The position numbers and the translations under genes are program-made. Shown in pieces: positions 8,956-18,293 of a stretch of DNA of 32,740 bases. The DNA is taken from the NCBI GenBank assembly GCA_024644775.1, contig JAHEHB010000008.1, positions 1-32,740 on the forward strand, read 5' to 3'. Position 1 is the stretch's first letter; the number at the start of each line of letters is the position of its first letter. Under the pieces are notes generated by a model that saw only the letters and a list, made by a program, of their open reading frames with translations, was not told where the DNA came from and made no database searches. The DNA comes from Deltaproteobacteria bacterium (GTDB lineage Bacteria; Desulfobacterota; Desulfobacteria; Desulfobacterales; SURF-15).

Positions 8956-10038
8956 TTAGACGTTTTCATAGGCTTTTCTGACGGCGTCACATACCGCATC
9001 GGCAACCTGCGTGGTGGTCCCACTGCCACCAAGGTCTTTTGGAAGATTTTCGCCGGAATCAGTAAGTGTCTCAATCGCTTTCATCAAATTCGCCGAGGCC
9101 TGTTTTTCGCCCAAATGCTCCAACATCAACACAGCAGTCCAGAACGTACCAATGGGGTTGGCAATCCCTTTTCCCATGATATCGAAAGCAGAACCGTGAA
9201 TCGGTTCAAACAGTGAAGGATACATTTTTTCCGGATTAAGATTTGCAGTCGCTCCAATGCCTAAGCTGCCGGAAAGCGCCGCGGCAAGATCAGACAAAAT
9301 ATCAGCGTGCAGATTGGTTGCCACCAGCACATCAAGCGTATCGGGGCTTAGCACCATGCGCGTGGTCACCGCATCCACCAGCATTCTATCGGTTGTAATG
9401 TCGGTGTAATCTTCTGTGAGCTCTGAAAATATTTCATCCCACATGACCATACCGTGGCGTTGTGCATTTGATTTGGTGACCAGTGTAAGATGCTTCTTGG
9501 GACGCTTGCGGGCCAGGTCAAACGCGAATTTCATAATGCGGCGCACCCCTGTTTTCGTAAATACCGCTACATCCATGCTCACTTCTTCAGGTAACCCTCG
9601 ATGGGCTCTTCCCCCCACCCCGGCATACTCTCCTTCAGTGTTTTCGCGGACAATAATCCAATCAAGATCCTCAGACCCCCGATCTCTCAGCGGACTCGTG
9701 ATTCCCGGTAGTATTCGTGCAGGCCGAACATTGGCATATTGATCAAATCTTTGAACAATATTCAAACGCAACCCCCAAAGTGAAATATGATCCGGTACAG
9801 AGGGGTGGCCCACAGCACCGAAAAAAATGGCATCATATTTTCGCAGCGTCTCCAGGCCGTCTTCCGCCATCATCCGGCCGTACTCATGGTAGTAGTCACA
9901 TCCCCAGGGAAGCATCTCAAATTGAATCTGAAACGAGCCCTCGCATTCCTCTACGACTTTCAGCACCTGAATCCCTGCCGGAATGACCTCTTTACCAATC
10001 CCGTCACCGGGAATCGCCGCAATTCGAAGTTCTTTCAT
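8956..10038 (-). CDS. Tartrate dehydrogenase/decarboxylase or D-malate dehydrogenase (TtuC/DmlA-like)
   Basis: NAD-dependent beta-decarboxylating dehydrogenase, 360 residues. It opens with IAAIPGDGIGKEV and carries the isocitrate/isopropylmalate dehydrogenase signature NLHADILSDLAAALSGSLG. HISLWGLRL and RFDQYANVRPARILPG are features of the TtuC/DmlA branch rather than LeuB. Known reactions of that branch are D-malate to pyruvate plus CO2 and tartrate to oxaloglycolate or glycerate. Its ATG overlaps the TGA of the hydratase beta gene (ATGA at 10035-10038), which implies translational coupling. With both hydro-lyase subunits immediately upstream, a tartrate or malate catabolic role is more likely than leucine synthesis. 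Choosing between D-malate and tartrate needs enzyme data. Confidence 0.88.
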   Translation of the reverse strand: MKELRIAAIPGDGIGKEVIPAGIQVLKVVEECEGSFQIQFEMLPWGCDYYHEYGRMMAEDGLETLRKYDAIFFGAVGHPSVPDHISLWGLRLNIVQRFDQYANVRPARILPGITSPLRDRGSEDLDWIIVRENTEGEYAGVGGRAHRGLPEEVSMDVAVFTKTGVRRIMKFAFDLARKRPKKHLTLVTKSNAQRHGMVMWDEIFSELTEDYTDITTDRMLVDAVTTRMVLSPDTLDVLVATNLHADILSDLAAALSGSLGIGATANLNPEKMYPSLFEPIHGSAFDIMGKGIANPIGTFWTAVLMLEHLGEKQASANLMKAIETLTDSGENLPKDLGGSGTTTQVADAVCDAVRKAYENV

Positions 10039-10670
10039 GAATGCTTTTCCTCCTCAGAAATTATAGATTCAAAACGCGTGTCAACGTCGTTGGTTAGCTC
10101 CTCATGCAAGCTTCGACCATGGGCATCCATGGTGACAATACCGGTGAAATTACTAAACCGAATCTTCCAAAATGCCTCAGGCAACCCAAATTCTTCGCTT
10201 TTAAATACATCGATTACATCAACCATCGTTGCGGCGTTATAGACCCCTGCACCGCCGATACCATGCAAATAGACTGCCTTAAATTTTTTGCAGGCGGCAA
10301 GCGTGCGGGGTCCCATGCCGCCCTTACCGATAACGACTCTCACACCGAAGGCTTCTATAACCTTGTCCTGGTATATCTCGTCACGGATACTCGTCGTGGG
10401 ACCTGAGGATACAATACGCCACTTTCCTGCATCGTCTCGCACAATAGGACCGCTGTGGTATATTGCCCCTCCGTTTAGAATAGAGCGCAGTTCGTCAACC
10501 ATTTTTTGATCTTCTGAAGATAGAGACGTCTGCCCCTCGATCAGCGTTTCTACCATATATTTGTGGGCAGCATCTCTTCCGGTAGTGGCAACCCCTGAAA
10601 TCTGAACGGCATCCCCCACCTTTAATGCGAGTATCTCTTTTTCTGAAATCGGTATCGTTAAATTCTTCAT
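10035..10670 (-). CDS. Tartrate dehydratase/class I fumarase beta subunit
   Basis: C-terminal (beta) component of the two-subunit iron-sulfur hydro-lyase family, 211 residues. It has the swivelling-domain pattern GDAVQISGVATTGRDAAH, SSGPTTSIRDEI and VVIGKGGMGPRT. In complex with the alpha subunit it dehydrates L-tartrate to oxaloacetate or interconverts fumarate and malate. It is longer than typical two-subunit fumarase beta chains (about 185) and close to TtdB (about 201), which weakly favours tartrate dehydratase. AAGGAA lies just before the ATG at 10670. The alpha stop is 10 bases upstream and the dehydrogenase start overlaps its stop by four bases, so the three genes form one tight operon. 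Confidence 0.88.
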   Translation of the reverse strand: MKNLTIPISEKEILALKVGDAVQISGVATTGRDAAHKYMVETLIEGQTSLSSEDQKMVDELRSILNGGAIYHSGPIVRDDAGKWRIVSSGPTTSIRDEIYQDKVIEAFGVRVVIGKGGMGPRTLAACKKFKAVYLHGIGGAGVYNAATMVDVIDVFKSEEFGLPEAFWKIRFSNFTGIVTMDAHGRSLHEELTNDVDTRFESIISEEEKHS

Positions 10671-10680
10671 TTTCTATTCC

Positions 10681-11577
10681 TTATTTGATTTCAAAGGATC
10701 CATCGGTTTCAATCTTTAATATTCGCCTGCGATGTTCCCAGCACATGTACGTAACGGTTACAAAATAACTGGCAGGGACGCGATGCCGGGTGCCGATTTT
10801 TACACCCAGCAGCGTCGTTTTACCGCCGAGTCCCTGGGGACCAATGCCCAACTGGTTGGCATCCGCCAGTATCTGATGTTCCAGTTCCGCTAGCGTCGGA
10901 TCCGGATTGACATCGTCTATACTCCGCAACAACTGGTGTTTCGATTCCACGTATCCCGAGCCTCGATCGCCACCAACACAGACACCCAGAATCCCCGGCG
11001 GGCATCCCTTACCTTCTGCTTTTCGAACGGCATCAAGCACAACACGACGAACCCCTTCAAGATCTCTTCCAGCGTCGAGTTCTACGTGGGGAAGGCTATA
11101 TTGTCGTCCCACGTTTTCACAGCCGCCACCTTTTAACATTAGTGAAATTTCAAGGGCCGGATCATCCCATTCGGAAAAGTAAATTCCGGGAAAACCTTCT
11201 CCGACGTTAATACCAGTGTTTTTCCCGGTTACGGGATGTACCGCATTGGGTCTTAAGTATTGCTCACGGGTCGCACGCGCCAATAGATCGTGGATGATAC
11301 TCGTCATCTCCCTCTTTGAGAGGCCCTCAGGATGGGAAATATAAAATATGGGCGTTCCTGTGTCCTGACAGGCAGGCTTCCAATTTTCTTTGGCCATTTC
11401 TACATTTTTCAAATAAATCGATAAAATAAGATCTGCCGTGGACCCCGGTTCTTCTTCCGAGCGGGCCTTTTCCAATGCCGCAATGACATCTTCCGGAAGT
11501 TCGCATGCCGTGCGGCGAATGAGTTCGTATATTGCTTCGGAAAAGGTTTCACTCCCAATATCGATGCGTTTAGACAT
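10681..11577 (-). CDS. Tartrate dehydratase/class I fumarase alpha subunit
   Basis: Catalytic [4Fe-4S] subunit of a class I hydro-lyase, 298 residues (TtdA is about 303). The three cluster cysteines are visible in the family contexts KPACQDTGTP (Cys70), GGGCENVGRQ (Cys153) and GKGCPPGILG (Cys192). The enzyme is oxygen-sensitive, consistent with an anaerobic host. The ATG at 11577 follows AAAAGGAGG at about eight bases spacing. It is the first gene of a leftward alpha-beta-dehydrogenase operon and diverges from the ADP-forming acyl-CoA synthetase alpha gene across 140 bases. A plain fumarase function cannot be excluded; the dehydrogenase next door is the main reason to favour a tartrate- or malate-type substrate. 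Confidence 0.9.
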   Translation of the reverse strand: MSKRIDIGSETFSEAIYELIRRTACELPEDVIAALEKARSEEEPGSTADLILSIYLKNVEMAKENWKPACQDTGTPIFYISHPEGLSKREMTSIIHDLLARATREQYLRPNAVHPVTGKNTGINVGEGFPGIYFSEWDDPALEISLMLKGGGCENVGRQYSLPHVELDAGRDLEGVRRVVLDAVRKAEGKGCPPGILGVCVGGDRGSGYVESKHQLLRSIDDVNPDPTLAELEHQILADANQLGIGPQGLGGKTTLLGVKIGTRHRVPASYFVTVTYMCWEHRRRILKIETDGSFEIK

Positions 11578-11607
11578 AAAACGAGCCTCCTTTTAAATAT
11601 TAGAATG

Positions 11608-11635
11608 TCTATAATAGGTATCCCAAATCGGTCAA
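11608..11635 (-). promoter_or_regulatory. Predicted sigma70-type promoter of the hydro-lyase operon
   Basis: On the minus strand TTGACC (11630-11635) is a five-of-six -35 box. It is followed after 16 bases by TATAGA (11608-11613) as -10. This puts transcription start about 25 bases before the ribosome binding site of the alpha subunit. It is a visual prediction in the 140-base divergent region shared with the acyl-CoA synthetase genes. Confidence 0.4.
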
Positions 11636-11717
11636 CACAAATTTGATATGGTTGATTCTTGATTAACGCCCTGATAAGTAGCTTTTTTATCGAACCGAAA
11701 CATCGAAAGGAGATATC

Positions 11718-13139
11718 GTGTCCAATACGCTCCATAAGTTTTTTTATCCAAAAAGTGTAGCGGTCATCGGTGCATCTGCCGCCAAGGGAAAGGCTGGAAA
11801 CGATGTCCTTCAAAATATCCTCGCCAATGAATATAACGGTGCGCTTTATCTGGTAAATCCAAAGGGCGGTGAGATCATGGGAATGGAGGTCTATCCGTCT
11901 ATTCAGAATCTTCCGGAAGGCATTGATCTGGCAATTGTCATCCTGCCGGCGAAGCTAAACCCTAAGGCGATCAGAGATTGCGCCGCAAAGGGAATTCGGT
12001 CCATCGTCTTGGCAGCCGGCGGTTTTTCAGAATTGGATTCCGGAGGCGTAAAGCTTCAGAATGAGCTGATTGGGGCGATTCGTGAAACCGGTGCCCGAGT
12101 TATCGGACCGAATACATCCGGACATTCCTCGACCCCCGCAAATTTTACCTCCAGTTTTTTTCCGTTGGGAAAAATTCCAAAAGGCAACATTTCCTATATC
12201 GCCCAAACGGGAAATTTTGCAACACACACCATGCGCTACATCGCGTCGGGGGAACATTTTGGTGTGGCCCGTGTCGTGGGTCTTGGCAACAAGGTAGATG
12301 TGAATGAAAGCGATGTGCTCGAGTATTATGCAGATGATCCTGAAACCCATGCCATCTTCATGTACTTGGAAAGCTTCAAGGACCCCAGGCGTTTTCTAAA
12401 TATTGCCAGCAAGGTGACCCGGACCAAACCGGTCATTCTTCTTAAAGGCGGCAGCACTTCAGAAGGCGCACAAGCAGCCGTGGCCCATACAGCCGCATTG
12501 GCCTCAGATGACCGCATCATAGACGGCGTACTCAAGCAGGCAGGAATCACCCGTATTCATAGATATTCTCACCTCTTTTTGGCAGCAAAGGCCCTGTCTG
12601 CCATGCCGCTGCCCAAAGGAAACCGGGTTAGCTTTATGGCACCATCCGGTGCGATGCTGGTCGTTCTAACCGATCTTTGCCGACTGCAGTGGCATTTGGA
12701 TGTTCCTGATTTAGAACCAAACACCCAAAAACGACTGCAAGAAATTAGCCCACCCTATATACGAATGCGAAACCCGGTGGATATTTGGCCGTCTGCGCTT
12801 GTTCATGGATTCGAGTTTGCCTATGGCGAAGCAATGGAAGCGGTACTAAAGGATCCCAATATCGACGCGGTGGTTCCCATATTGATGATTACCGACGAAA
12901 CCGGTGTGCCGGATTTAGGGTTTATCGTAGATCTGGCTGAGAAATATCCTGAAAAACCCATTTACATCACGTTCAGTTCCCAAAAAAAACATATGGATTC
13001 AGCGAAGGAATACTTGGAAACCAGAGGAATTCCTACATTCCCGTTAATTGAGGAACCCTTTGAAGTTCTGTCCGTTTTGTATCGATGCCACAAGCTAATG
13101 AAACGTCAAAACAGTAAGGAAAGTTTCGCGACCTATTAA
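11718..13139 (+). CDS. ADP-forming acyl-CoA synthetase, alpha (CoA-binding) subunit
   Basis: Large subunit of a nucleoside-diphosphate-forming acetate/acyl-CoA ligase, which converts acyl-CoA + ADP + Pi to acid + ATP + CoA. The 473 residues match the archaeal AcdA chain (about 460). The N-terminal CoA-binding domain starts with FYPKSVAVIGASAAKGKAGN. A ligase-CoA domain follows, and the phosphohistidine candidate lies in AAVAHTAALASDDR. The GTG start at 11718 is supported by AAAGGAGA (11706-11713) with no better ATG nearby. The beta (ATP-grasp) gene follows after 62 bases. In anaerobes this enzyme gives substrate-level ATP at the end of fermentation or amino/hydroxy-acid oxidation; the acyl group used here is not known. 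Confidence 0.9.
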   Translation: MSNTLHKFFYPKSVAVIGASAAKGKAGNDVLQNILANEYNGALYLVNPKGGEIMGMEVYPSIQNLPEGIDLAIVILPAKLNPKAIRDCAAKGIRSIVLAAGGFSELDSGGVKLQNELIGAIRETGARVIGPNTSGHSSTPANFTSSFFPLGKIPKGNISYIAQTGNFATHTMRYIASGEHFGVARVVGLGNKVDVNESDVLEYYADDPETHAIFMYLESFKDPRRFLNIASKVTRTKPVILLKGGSTSEGAQAAVAHTAALASDDRIIDGVLKQAGITRIHRYSHLFLAAKALSAMPLPKGNRVSFMAPSGAMLVVLTDLCRLQWHLDVPDLEPNTQKRLQEISPPYIRMRNPVDIWPSALVHGFEFAYGEAMEAVLKDPNIDAVVPILMITDETGVPDLGFIVDLAEKYPEKPIYITFSSQKKHMDSAKEYLETRGIPTFPLIEEPFEVLSVLYRCHKLMKRQNSKESFATY

Positions 13140-13201
13140 TGATGCGAGGGTGATTCACGAATTGGTCGTACCTTCTGATATATAAGGAGAGTGGAATTTT
13201 T

Positions 13202-13885
13202 ATGACAGATATAAACCAGCTATTAAATGCAGCGCAGGCAAACGGACACCACCAATTGTCAGAATACGAAAGCAAACAGATCCTGTCTGCCTATGGTATT
13301 CCGACGGTACAAGAAACACTGACAAAAGACTTGAAAGAAGCGTTATCGGCAGCATCACAAATCCGGTACCCGGTGGCGCTGAAGGCATGTTCCCCGGAAG
13401 TGGCTCATAAAACCGAAACCGGGCTGATTGAATTAGAGTTGAGGAATGAATCGGATCTGTCTGAGGCATTCAACCGGATGCAAGGTAAGGTTCAGTGGGA
13501 GAAGGGTGGTTTTTTAGTTCAGGAAATGGTTCAAGGCGATCGTGAACTTGTTATCGGTATGATTCGGGATCCTCAATTTGGGCCCTGTGTGATGTTTGGC
13601 TTGGGAGGCGTTTTTACCGAAGCACTTAGCGATGTATCCTTTCGCGCCGCCCCAATATCTCGACAGGATGCCATTGAGATGATGCTGGAGATTAAGGGAA
13701 ACAGGATTCTTTCTGAATTTCGAGGAATGACACCCGTCGATCGTGACATGCTCTGCAAATGCCTTATGGCCCTCGGGCAAATCGGACTGGATCATCAGGA
13801 AATTCGTGAAATCGATGTAAATCCGCTCATTATCAAGGAAGGCCATCCCATTGCCGTAGATGCATTGGTGGTGTTAGGCGTTTAA
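13202..13885 (+). CDS. ADP-forming acyl-CoA synthetase, beta (ATP-grasp) subunit
   Basis: Small ATP-grasp subunit, 227 residues, close to AcdB (about 232). LSEYESKQILSAYGIP near the N-terminus is the usual opening of the ATP-grasp_5 domain, VALKACSPEVAHKTETG carries the nucleotide-contacting lysine, and EIDVNPLI near the end is the metal-binding motif. It moves the phosphate from the alpha-subunit histidine to ADP. AAGGAG (13184-13189) lies 12 bases before the ATG. It follows the alpha gene on the same strand and is clearly its partner. In many bacteria these two chains are fused; here they are separate, as in archaea. Confidence 0.92.
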   Translation: MTDINQLLNAAQANGHHQLSEYESKQILSAYGIPTVQETLTKDLKEALSAASQIRYPVALKACSPEVAHKTETGLIELELRNESDLSEAFNRMQGKVQWEKGGFLVQEMVQGDRELVIGMIRDPQFGPCVMFGLGGVFTEALSDVSFRAAPISRQDAIEMMLEIKGNRILSEFRGMTPVDRDMLCKCLMALGQIGLDHQEIREIDVNPLIIKEGHPIAVDALVVLGV

Positions 13886-14028
13886 AGGTTTCCGCGTCCC
13901 AACCTCCGGGCTTTCCAGCATCCCAGCCTCCCGGCCCATCTTTATTGGCACCTGTTACCCAGTTTTTTAATCATCTTTGTGGCCTGATACCGGCGTAGCT
14001 CTGGATTGCCCAAGTTACGAAAACTGTA

Positions 14029-16125
14029 TTACGAACGCTGTAGGTCTACATTCTCAAGAACCTTTTTGACCATTGTTTCAAGATCCGTTGTGGGTTCTTT
14101 ACAATTAAAGCCTTTGCACACATGAGCGGTGGCTTTCCCCTGAACGAGCTGCAGTCCATCTGTATATCCGGCGATCTCCGAAAGTTTCTGGCTGTGTTCA
14201 TCAGATTTGAATAGGATGACCTTATTGGGTGAAAAATGTTTGTTCAACGCGCCGAGCATTTCCTTGGTATCCAGAGCATCTGTACTCCCGGCAACCACCA
14301 CCTCGCGACTCTCGCTGATGGCAAAGTCCAATCCCATTAGGAAATACGTAAAAGCGGTCGGCTGTTTTTTTACTGTTCCGGAAAATGCTTTTGTCAGCTC
14401 AGATGCTTTTTGCTCCCATGCCGGAACTCCCGTCATTCGGGAAAGACGCAGTAGATTGAACAGTGCGACGGAATTTGCAGATGGGATGGCGCCGTCATAC
14501 AATTCTTTCGGCCGAACCGGGAGATCTTTGCTGCCTTTTTCAGTTAGAAAAAAACCGCCGTTTGTTTCATCCCAAAAATCGGACAGCATTTTATTCTGTA
14601 GGTCAATAGCCGCTTGGAGATAGTTCGGATCAAAGGTTGTTCCGTAAAGCTCCAACAAACCATGGACGAAAAAGGCGTAGTCTTCTGCATTGGCGATAAT
14701 AGCGGTTTCTCCGTCTCTGTAACGATGAAAAAGCCGGCCTTGGTCATCCCTCATTTTTGTTAAGACAAAGTGTGCGGCTCGTTCAGCAGCTTCTGCATAT
14801 TTCGGTTCATCAAGTATCCGGGCTCCTATGGCAAACGCAGCGATCATCAAACCGTTCCAATTTGTTAATACCTTGTCGTCTTTCAGCGGATGAATCCGCT
14901 TTTCTCTTTCAAGATATAATTTTTCTCGAACCGCCGCCCATTGCTGCTCAAGCTCATGTTCTTTTACACCGGTCTCTTTTGCCCATTGGCTCAAAGACAT
15001 GTCCAAGTGCAAAATGTTTGTGCCGGTTTTATGACCCGTTGCCTCTTCCAAAAAATTACCCTCTTTTTTCAAATTGAAGATCCGTTCCCATGGAGCGGCG
15101 TCTTCACCAAGTAGCCGGCGGAATTCTTCAATAGTCCAAACATAAAACTTTCCTTCTTCACCTTCACTGTCTGCATCTTCAGCTGCAAAAAAAGCACCTT
15201 CATCGGATGTCATATCGCGAAGCACGTACGTGAAAATTTCTTCAGCGGGCCTGGAATAGAAAGGATCTTTTGTGATCTGATACGTTTCAAGATAAGCCTG
15301 TGCCAGCAGGGCTTGATCGTACAGCATTTTTTCAAAATGTGACACCAACCACTGTTTGTCGGTCGAATATCGGTGAAAACCAAACCCCACCTGATCCCAG
15401 ATTCCGCCCAACCGCATGGCAGTTAACGTTTTTTTAACCATTTCAAGTGATGTTTCGTTATTGGTGCGGTGGTAGTAGCGAAGTAGAAATAGAAATTGAT
15501 GGGGTGTCGGAAACTTGGGTGCGGAACCGAAGCCACCAAAGCGGGAGTCAAAGTTGATTTCCAACAGGCTGTTGGCCTTTTTAAGCACAGATTTATCCAA
15601 CTCCTCATCCGGAGAAAATAAAAACGCCTTGCCAAGATTTTCGGAAACTTTATCTGCAGAGGTCAATACCTTTTCCTTTTCAGTTGTCCAGATCGTTTTG
15701 ATCCGCTGGCAGAGGTCTATCAACCCCGGTCGACCGAACCGGTTTAGCTTAGGAATATAGGTGGCTCCAAAAAAAGGGCGCTTATCCGGTGTCATAAAAA
15801 TCGTAAGAGGCCATCCGCCGCTTCCGGTCAACATTTGACACGCTGCCATATAAACGGCATCGATATCCGGCCGCTCTTCTCGATCCACTTTGATGCAGAC
15901 AAAGGTGTCATTCAGATAGTTTGCAGCCTCCTCATCTTCAAAAGACTCCTTTTCCATCACATGACACCAGTGACACGTCGCATACCCGATGGAAAGAAAA
16001 ATCGGTTTGTTTTCTGCCTTGGCATACTCAAAAGCCTCATTCGACCATGAATACCAGTCAACAGGGTTGTGAGCGTGCTGGAGCAGATAAGGACTTTTCT
16101 CATGAATCAAACGATTTGAGTGCAT
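14029..16125 (-). CDS. DUF255 thioredoxin-domain protein (YyaL/SPATA20-like)
   Basis: Member of the conserved YyaL family: an N-terminal thioredoxin fold followed by an alpha/alpha-barrel like N-acylglucosamine 2-epimerases and glycosidases. Its biochemical role is not established. The 698 residues start with the family block [19 protein letters not shown], and the thioredoxin-like site is ATCHWCH with Cys51 and Cys54. The open frame extends upstream to a TTG at 16194, but AAGGAG sits inside that extension just before ATG 16125, and the protein then begins [10 protein letters not shown] as in homologues. The 23 rejected codons come from a repeat-like intergenic stretch. Genes on the same strand upstream are the nitroreductase and small membrane protein. 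Confidence 0.9.
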   Translation of the reverse strand: MHSNRLIHEKSPYLLQHAHNPVDWYSWSNEAFEYAKAENKPIFLSIGYATCHWCHVMEKESFEDEEAANYLNDTFVCIKVDREERPDIDAVYMAACQMLTGSGGWPLTIFMTPDKRPFFGATYIPKLNRFGRPGLIDLCQRIKTIWTTEKEKVLTSADKVSENLGKAFLFSPDEELDKSVLKKANSLLEINFDSRFGGFGSAPKFPTPHQFLFLLRYYHRTNNETSLEMVKKTLTAMRLGGIWDQVGFGFHRYSTDKQWLVSHFEKMLYDQALLAQAYLETYQITKDPFYSRPAEEIFTYVLRDMTSDEGAFFAAEDADSEGEEGKFYVWTIEEFRRLLGEDAAPWERIFNLKKEGNFLEEATGHKTGTNILHLDMSLSQWAKETGVKEHELEQQWAAVREKLYLEREKRIHPLKDDKVLTNWNGLMIAAFAIGARILDEPKYAEAAERAAHFVLTKMRDDQGRLFHRYRDGETAIIANAEDYAFFVHGLLELYGTTFDPNYLQAAIDLQNKMLSDFWDETNGGFFLTEKGSKDLPVRPKELYDGAIPSANSVALFNLLRLSRMTGVPAWEQKASELTKAFSGTVKKQPTAFTYFLMGLDFAISESREVVVAGSTDALDTKEMLGALNKHFSPNKVILFKSDEHSQKLSEIAGYTDGLQLVQGKATAHVCKGFNCKEPTTDLETMVKKVLENVDLQRS

Positions 16126-16312
16126 TGTGTTCTCCTTATTCGAAATGGGGCCTGCCTGTTGGCCCGTGGGCCGGTTTACCAGTGATGATTGCATACACGA
16201 ATTTTTTTATCACAGGATAACTGGCAAACGGGTTAACTGGCCCACCAACACGTTTATTTCAATATATGTACAAAGAGGCGGGGTTGCAATGAAAGGGGGT
16301 ATTCTAATCTAT

Positions 16313-16855
16313 TTAAAACATGTCTCGATGTAAAAATTCGGTCACCTCTCTTCGTTTTGGAGCCGACGGCTTCTTGGCGGGGTATCCCATGGGTATTAGG
16401 GTTACAATTTCATATTCGGCAGGCATCCTCAAAATGTCTTTTGCTTTGTTATGGTCGAACAGCCCGACGATCACGGTTCCGAGGCCAAAATTCTCGGCCG
16501 CAAGACAAAGTGTCTGATTGGCAAGCCCAAGATCATACATGAACCAGTCTCCAAACTTTGTAGAAACCTCCCCTTTGTAGTATCCTGAGCGTTGTAGTTT
16601 CGCACACAAGGCCAGCAGCACGGGCGCATTCAATATGGAGGTTGTGGCCGGGTTTCCCTTACTCATGGTCGCCTGTAGTTTTTCTCTAATGGTTTTGTCT
16701 TTAATCCAAATAATTTCCCAGCATTGCGTGTTGGCCCAGGAAGGCGTCCATTTCACTGCCTCCAAAATTTGATTGATGACATCTTCGGCAACATCCTTAT
16801 TATCGTATTTACGCACGCTTCGCCGGCTCCTGAGTATATCCATAATATCCGCCAT
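16313..16855 (-). CDS. Nitroreductase-family flavoprotein
   Basis: FMN-dependent NAD(P)H oxidoreductase fold, 180 residues. RSRRSVRKYDNKDV (10-23) is the FMN-phosphate-binding start of the family, WTPSWANTQCWEIIWI follows, and IPMGYPAKKPSAPKRREV is the typical C-terminal segment. Physiological substrates in anaerobes are often unknown, and nitro- or enone reduction should not be assumed. GGAGGAG stands six bases before ATG 16855. The gene lies between the small Cys/His membrane protein (147 bases upstream) and the DUF255 gene (187 bases downstream), all leftward. Confidence 0.9.
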   Translation of the reverse strand: MADIMDILRSRRSVRKYDNKDVAEDVINQILEAVKWTPSWANTQCWEIIWIKDKTIREKLQATMSKGNPATTSILNAPVLLALCAKLQRSGYYKGEVSTKFGDWFMYDLGLANQTLCLAAENFGLGTVIVGLFDHNKAKDILRMPAEYEIVTLIPMGYPAKKPSAPKRREVTEFLHRDMF

Positions 16856-17001
16856 AATGTCTCCTCCGTGAAATCTCGTTTCCCGATCTCACTCACAACT
16901 GCATTGTCATTCGAAACAAACAGCTCATAACCGCTTCGTTTTCCACTAGAAACATTTCGTTTGCGACACACATCACGCAATCGGATGGGTGACGATATAA
17001 T

Positions 17002-17166
17002 TTAAGGGGGACGCTTTTCTTTATGACAGTTACAATGTTGTTCCCCGCATTCTGAACATACGAAGGTTTCCGTCGCATCATTCGACGATCGGTTTTTAGA
17101 AGAAAGAAACCACCAAAGGACAAAAGCAATGGCAACGACGATGACGACAATGATAAATGGCTGCAT
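17002..17166 (-). CDS. 54-residue membrane-anchored protein with Cys/His metal-site-like tail
   Basis: Not a gene I recognise. The predicted product has one N-terminal hydrophobic helix (about residues 4-21, rich in Ile, Val, Phe and Trp), then a short polar linker. The tail reads CSECGEQHCNCHKEK, a CxxC followed by HCxCH, which looks like a small zinc or iron site facing the cytoplasm or periplasm. The ATG at 17166 is preceded only by a weak GGGTGA. The in-frame upstream codon TGA at 17170-17172 fixes the maximum 5' extent. The helix-then-cysteine layout is unlikely by chance. It lies 146 bases upstream of the nitroreductase on the same strand. Confidence 0.5.
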   Translation of the reverse strand: MQPFIIVVIVVAIAFVLWWFLSSKNRSSNDATETFVCSECGEQHCNCHKEKRPP

Positions 17167-17384
17167 CGTTCACCCACGCATAAGAATTATCGCAGATTCC
17201 GAAAATTTCCCACAAGGTCGTTGCGAGAAGCCCAGCGGCAGAGCTCACAATGTCAGAGTGATCCAAACTTTGGGATAACTTTTCGAAATCCCCGCATTAT
17301 TTTCAATACCGACCCATTCAATTCCTTAGAAAAAACGGCACCATTGACTGTACCTCAGGCTTTGATAAAAGGCAATAAGCCCCA

Positions 17385-18293
17385 TCACTCTTGCCCTTTT
17401 ACAATATCACGAATCGCGTCTTCGAGTTCTGCAAATCGGAACGTAAACCCATGCTTTAGCAGCTTTTCAGGGACTGCTCGCTGACTGGCAAGCAAGGTAT
17501 TACCAAATTCTCCCATCGCTAACCGGATCATAAAACCAGGGACAGACAAAAACGCAGGTCTTTTCAGAACTTTCCCCAATGTCTTTGCTAATTCCCGGTT
17601 TCTAATCGGATTCGGTGCCGTAAAATTGACAGGCCCTTTGATGTCTCTGTTTTCTACAATAAACATGAGGGCAGACAATATATCAGCCATGTGTATCCAG
17701 GGGAACCATTGCATACCACTTCCAAGTGGGCCACCTGTAAAAGACTTAAAAGCAGGCATCATTTTGGCCATTGCCCCACCATCTTTACCCAACACAATAC
17801 CAAACCTTGCCATCACAACCCGTATCCCTTTTTCTTCTGCTTTAAATGCTTCCCCTTCCCAATCGAACCCAACCCTTGCAAGAAAATCATCACCACCTGT
17901 CGAATCTTCCGTAAGCGTTTCATCGTTCCGGTTTCCATAATATCCCACTGCGGATGTGCTGCAGAGCGTAATTTGTTTATTTTTGGGCAAGGCGTCGACG
18001 ATATTGCGAGTTGTCAATATTCGGCTATCATAGATCAGTTGTTTGTATGATTCCGTCCATCGTTTAAAGATCGTTTTTCCCGCAAGATTATAAACTGCGT
18101 CTGCTTCGTTAACAGCGTCTTGCCAGTCTCCCGGCTGACTGGTATCAGCAGAGATGTAACGAAACGTTTCTTGCTGAGCAATTTCCGGTGTTGCACGCAG
18201 CCCCACGGCGATAACCTCATGGCCCCTTTTCAGAAGGAAATTCGATAGATGCCGACCGACGAAACCGGTGCCGCCGGTTATCAGATATTTCAT
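17385..18293 (-). CDS. TIGR01777-family NAD-dependent epimerase/dehydratase (YfcH-like)
   Basis: Extended short-chain dehydrogenase fold, 302 residues, of the family often labelled YfcH or 'cell division inhibitor SulA-like'. Real function is unknown. The nucleotide motif GGTGFVG lies at residues 7-13, STSAVGYYGN carries the active-site tyrosine region, and FPWIHMADI and VNFTAPNPIRNRE are family blocks. The open frame starts 12 bases upstream at ATG 18305, but those bases read ATGGAGGTAAGT, the Shine-Dalgarno of the ATG at 18293, so MKYLITGGTG is taken as the N-terminus. It seems to start a leftward series with the small membrane protein and nitroreductase after a 218-base gap. Confidence 0.92.
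   Translation of the reverse strand: MKYLITGGTGFVGRHLSNFLLKRGHEVIAVGLRATPEIAQQETFRYISADTSQPGDWQDAVNEADAVYNLAGKTIFKRWTESYKQLIYDSRILTTRNIVDALPKNKQITLCSTSAVGYYGNRNDETLTEDSTGGDDFLARVGFDWEGEAFKAEEKGIRVVMARFGIVLGKDGGAMAKMMPAFKSFTGGPLGSGMQWFPWIHMADILSALMFIVENRDIKGPVNFTAPNPIRNRELAKTLGKVLKRPAFLSVPGFMIRLAMGEFGNTLLASQRAVPEKLLKHGFTFRFAELEDAIRDIVKGQE

Noticed and set aside
13886..14028. CCAGC/CTCCCGG-like repeated motif between the synthetase beta gene and the DUF255 gene
   Set aside because: Only two or three imperfect short units are present in the window, with no periodic array.
16126..16290. Imperfect inverted copies of a GGCC/GGTTAACTGGC-type sequence upstream of the DUF255 gene
   Set aside because: The match is patchy. 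It probably belongs to dispersed intergenic repeats, but one window cannot show this.
16893..17177. 94-codon minus-strand open frame over the small membrane protein
   Set aside because: Its product is Ser/Leu-rich without recognisable pattern and it occupies another frame of the 54-residue gene, whose helix-plus-Cys layout is far more protein-like.
17214..17262. Sequence resembling the GTCATTGCGAGnnnnAGCGAAGCAATC dispersed repeat
   Set aside because: Only a few bases match the remembered consensus and no second copy was found here.
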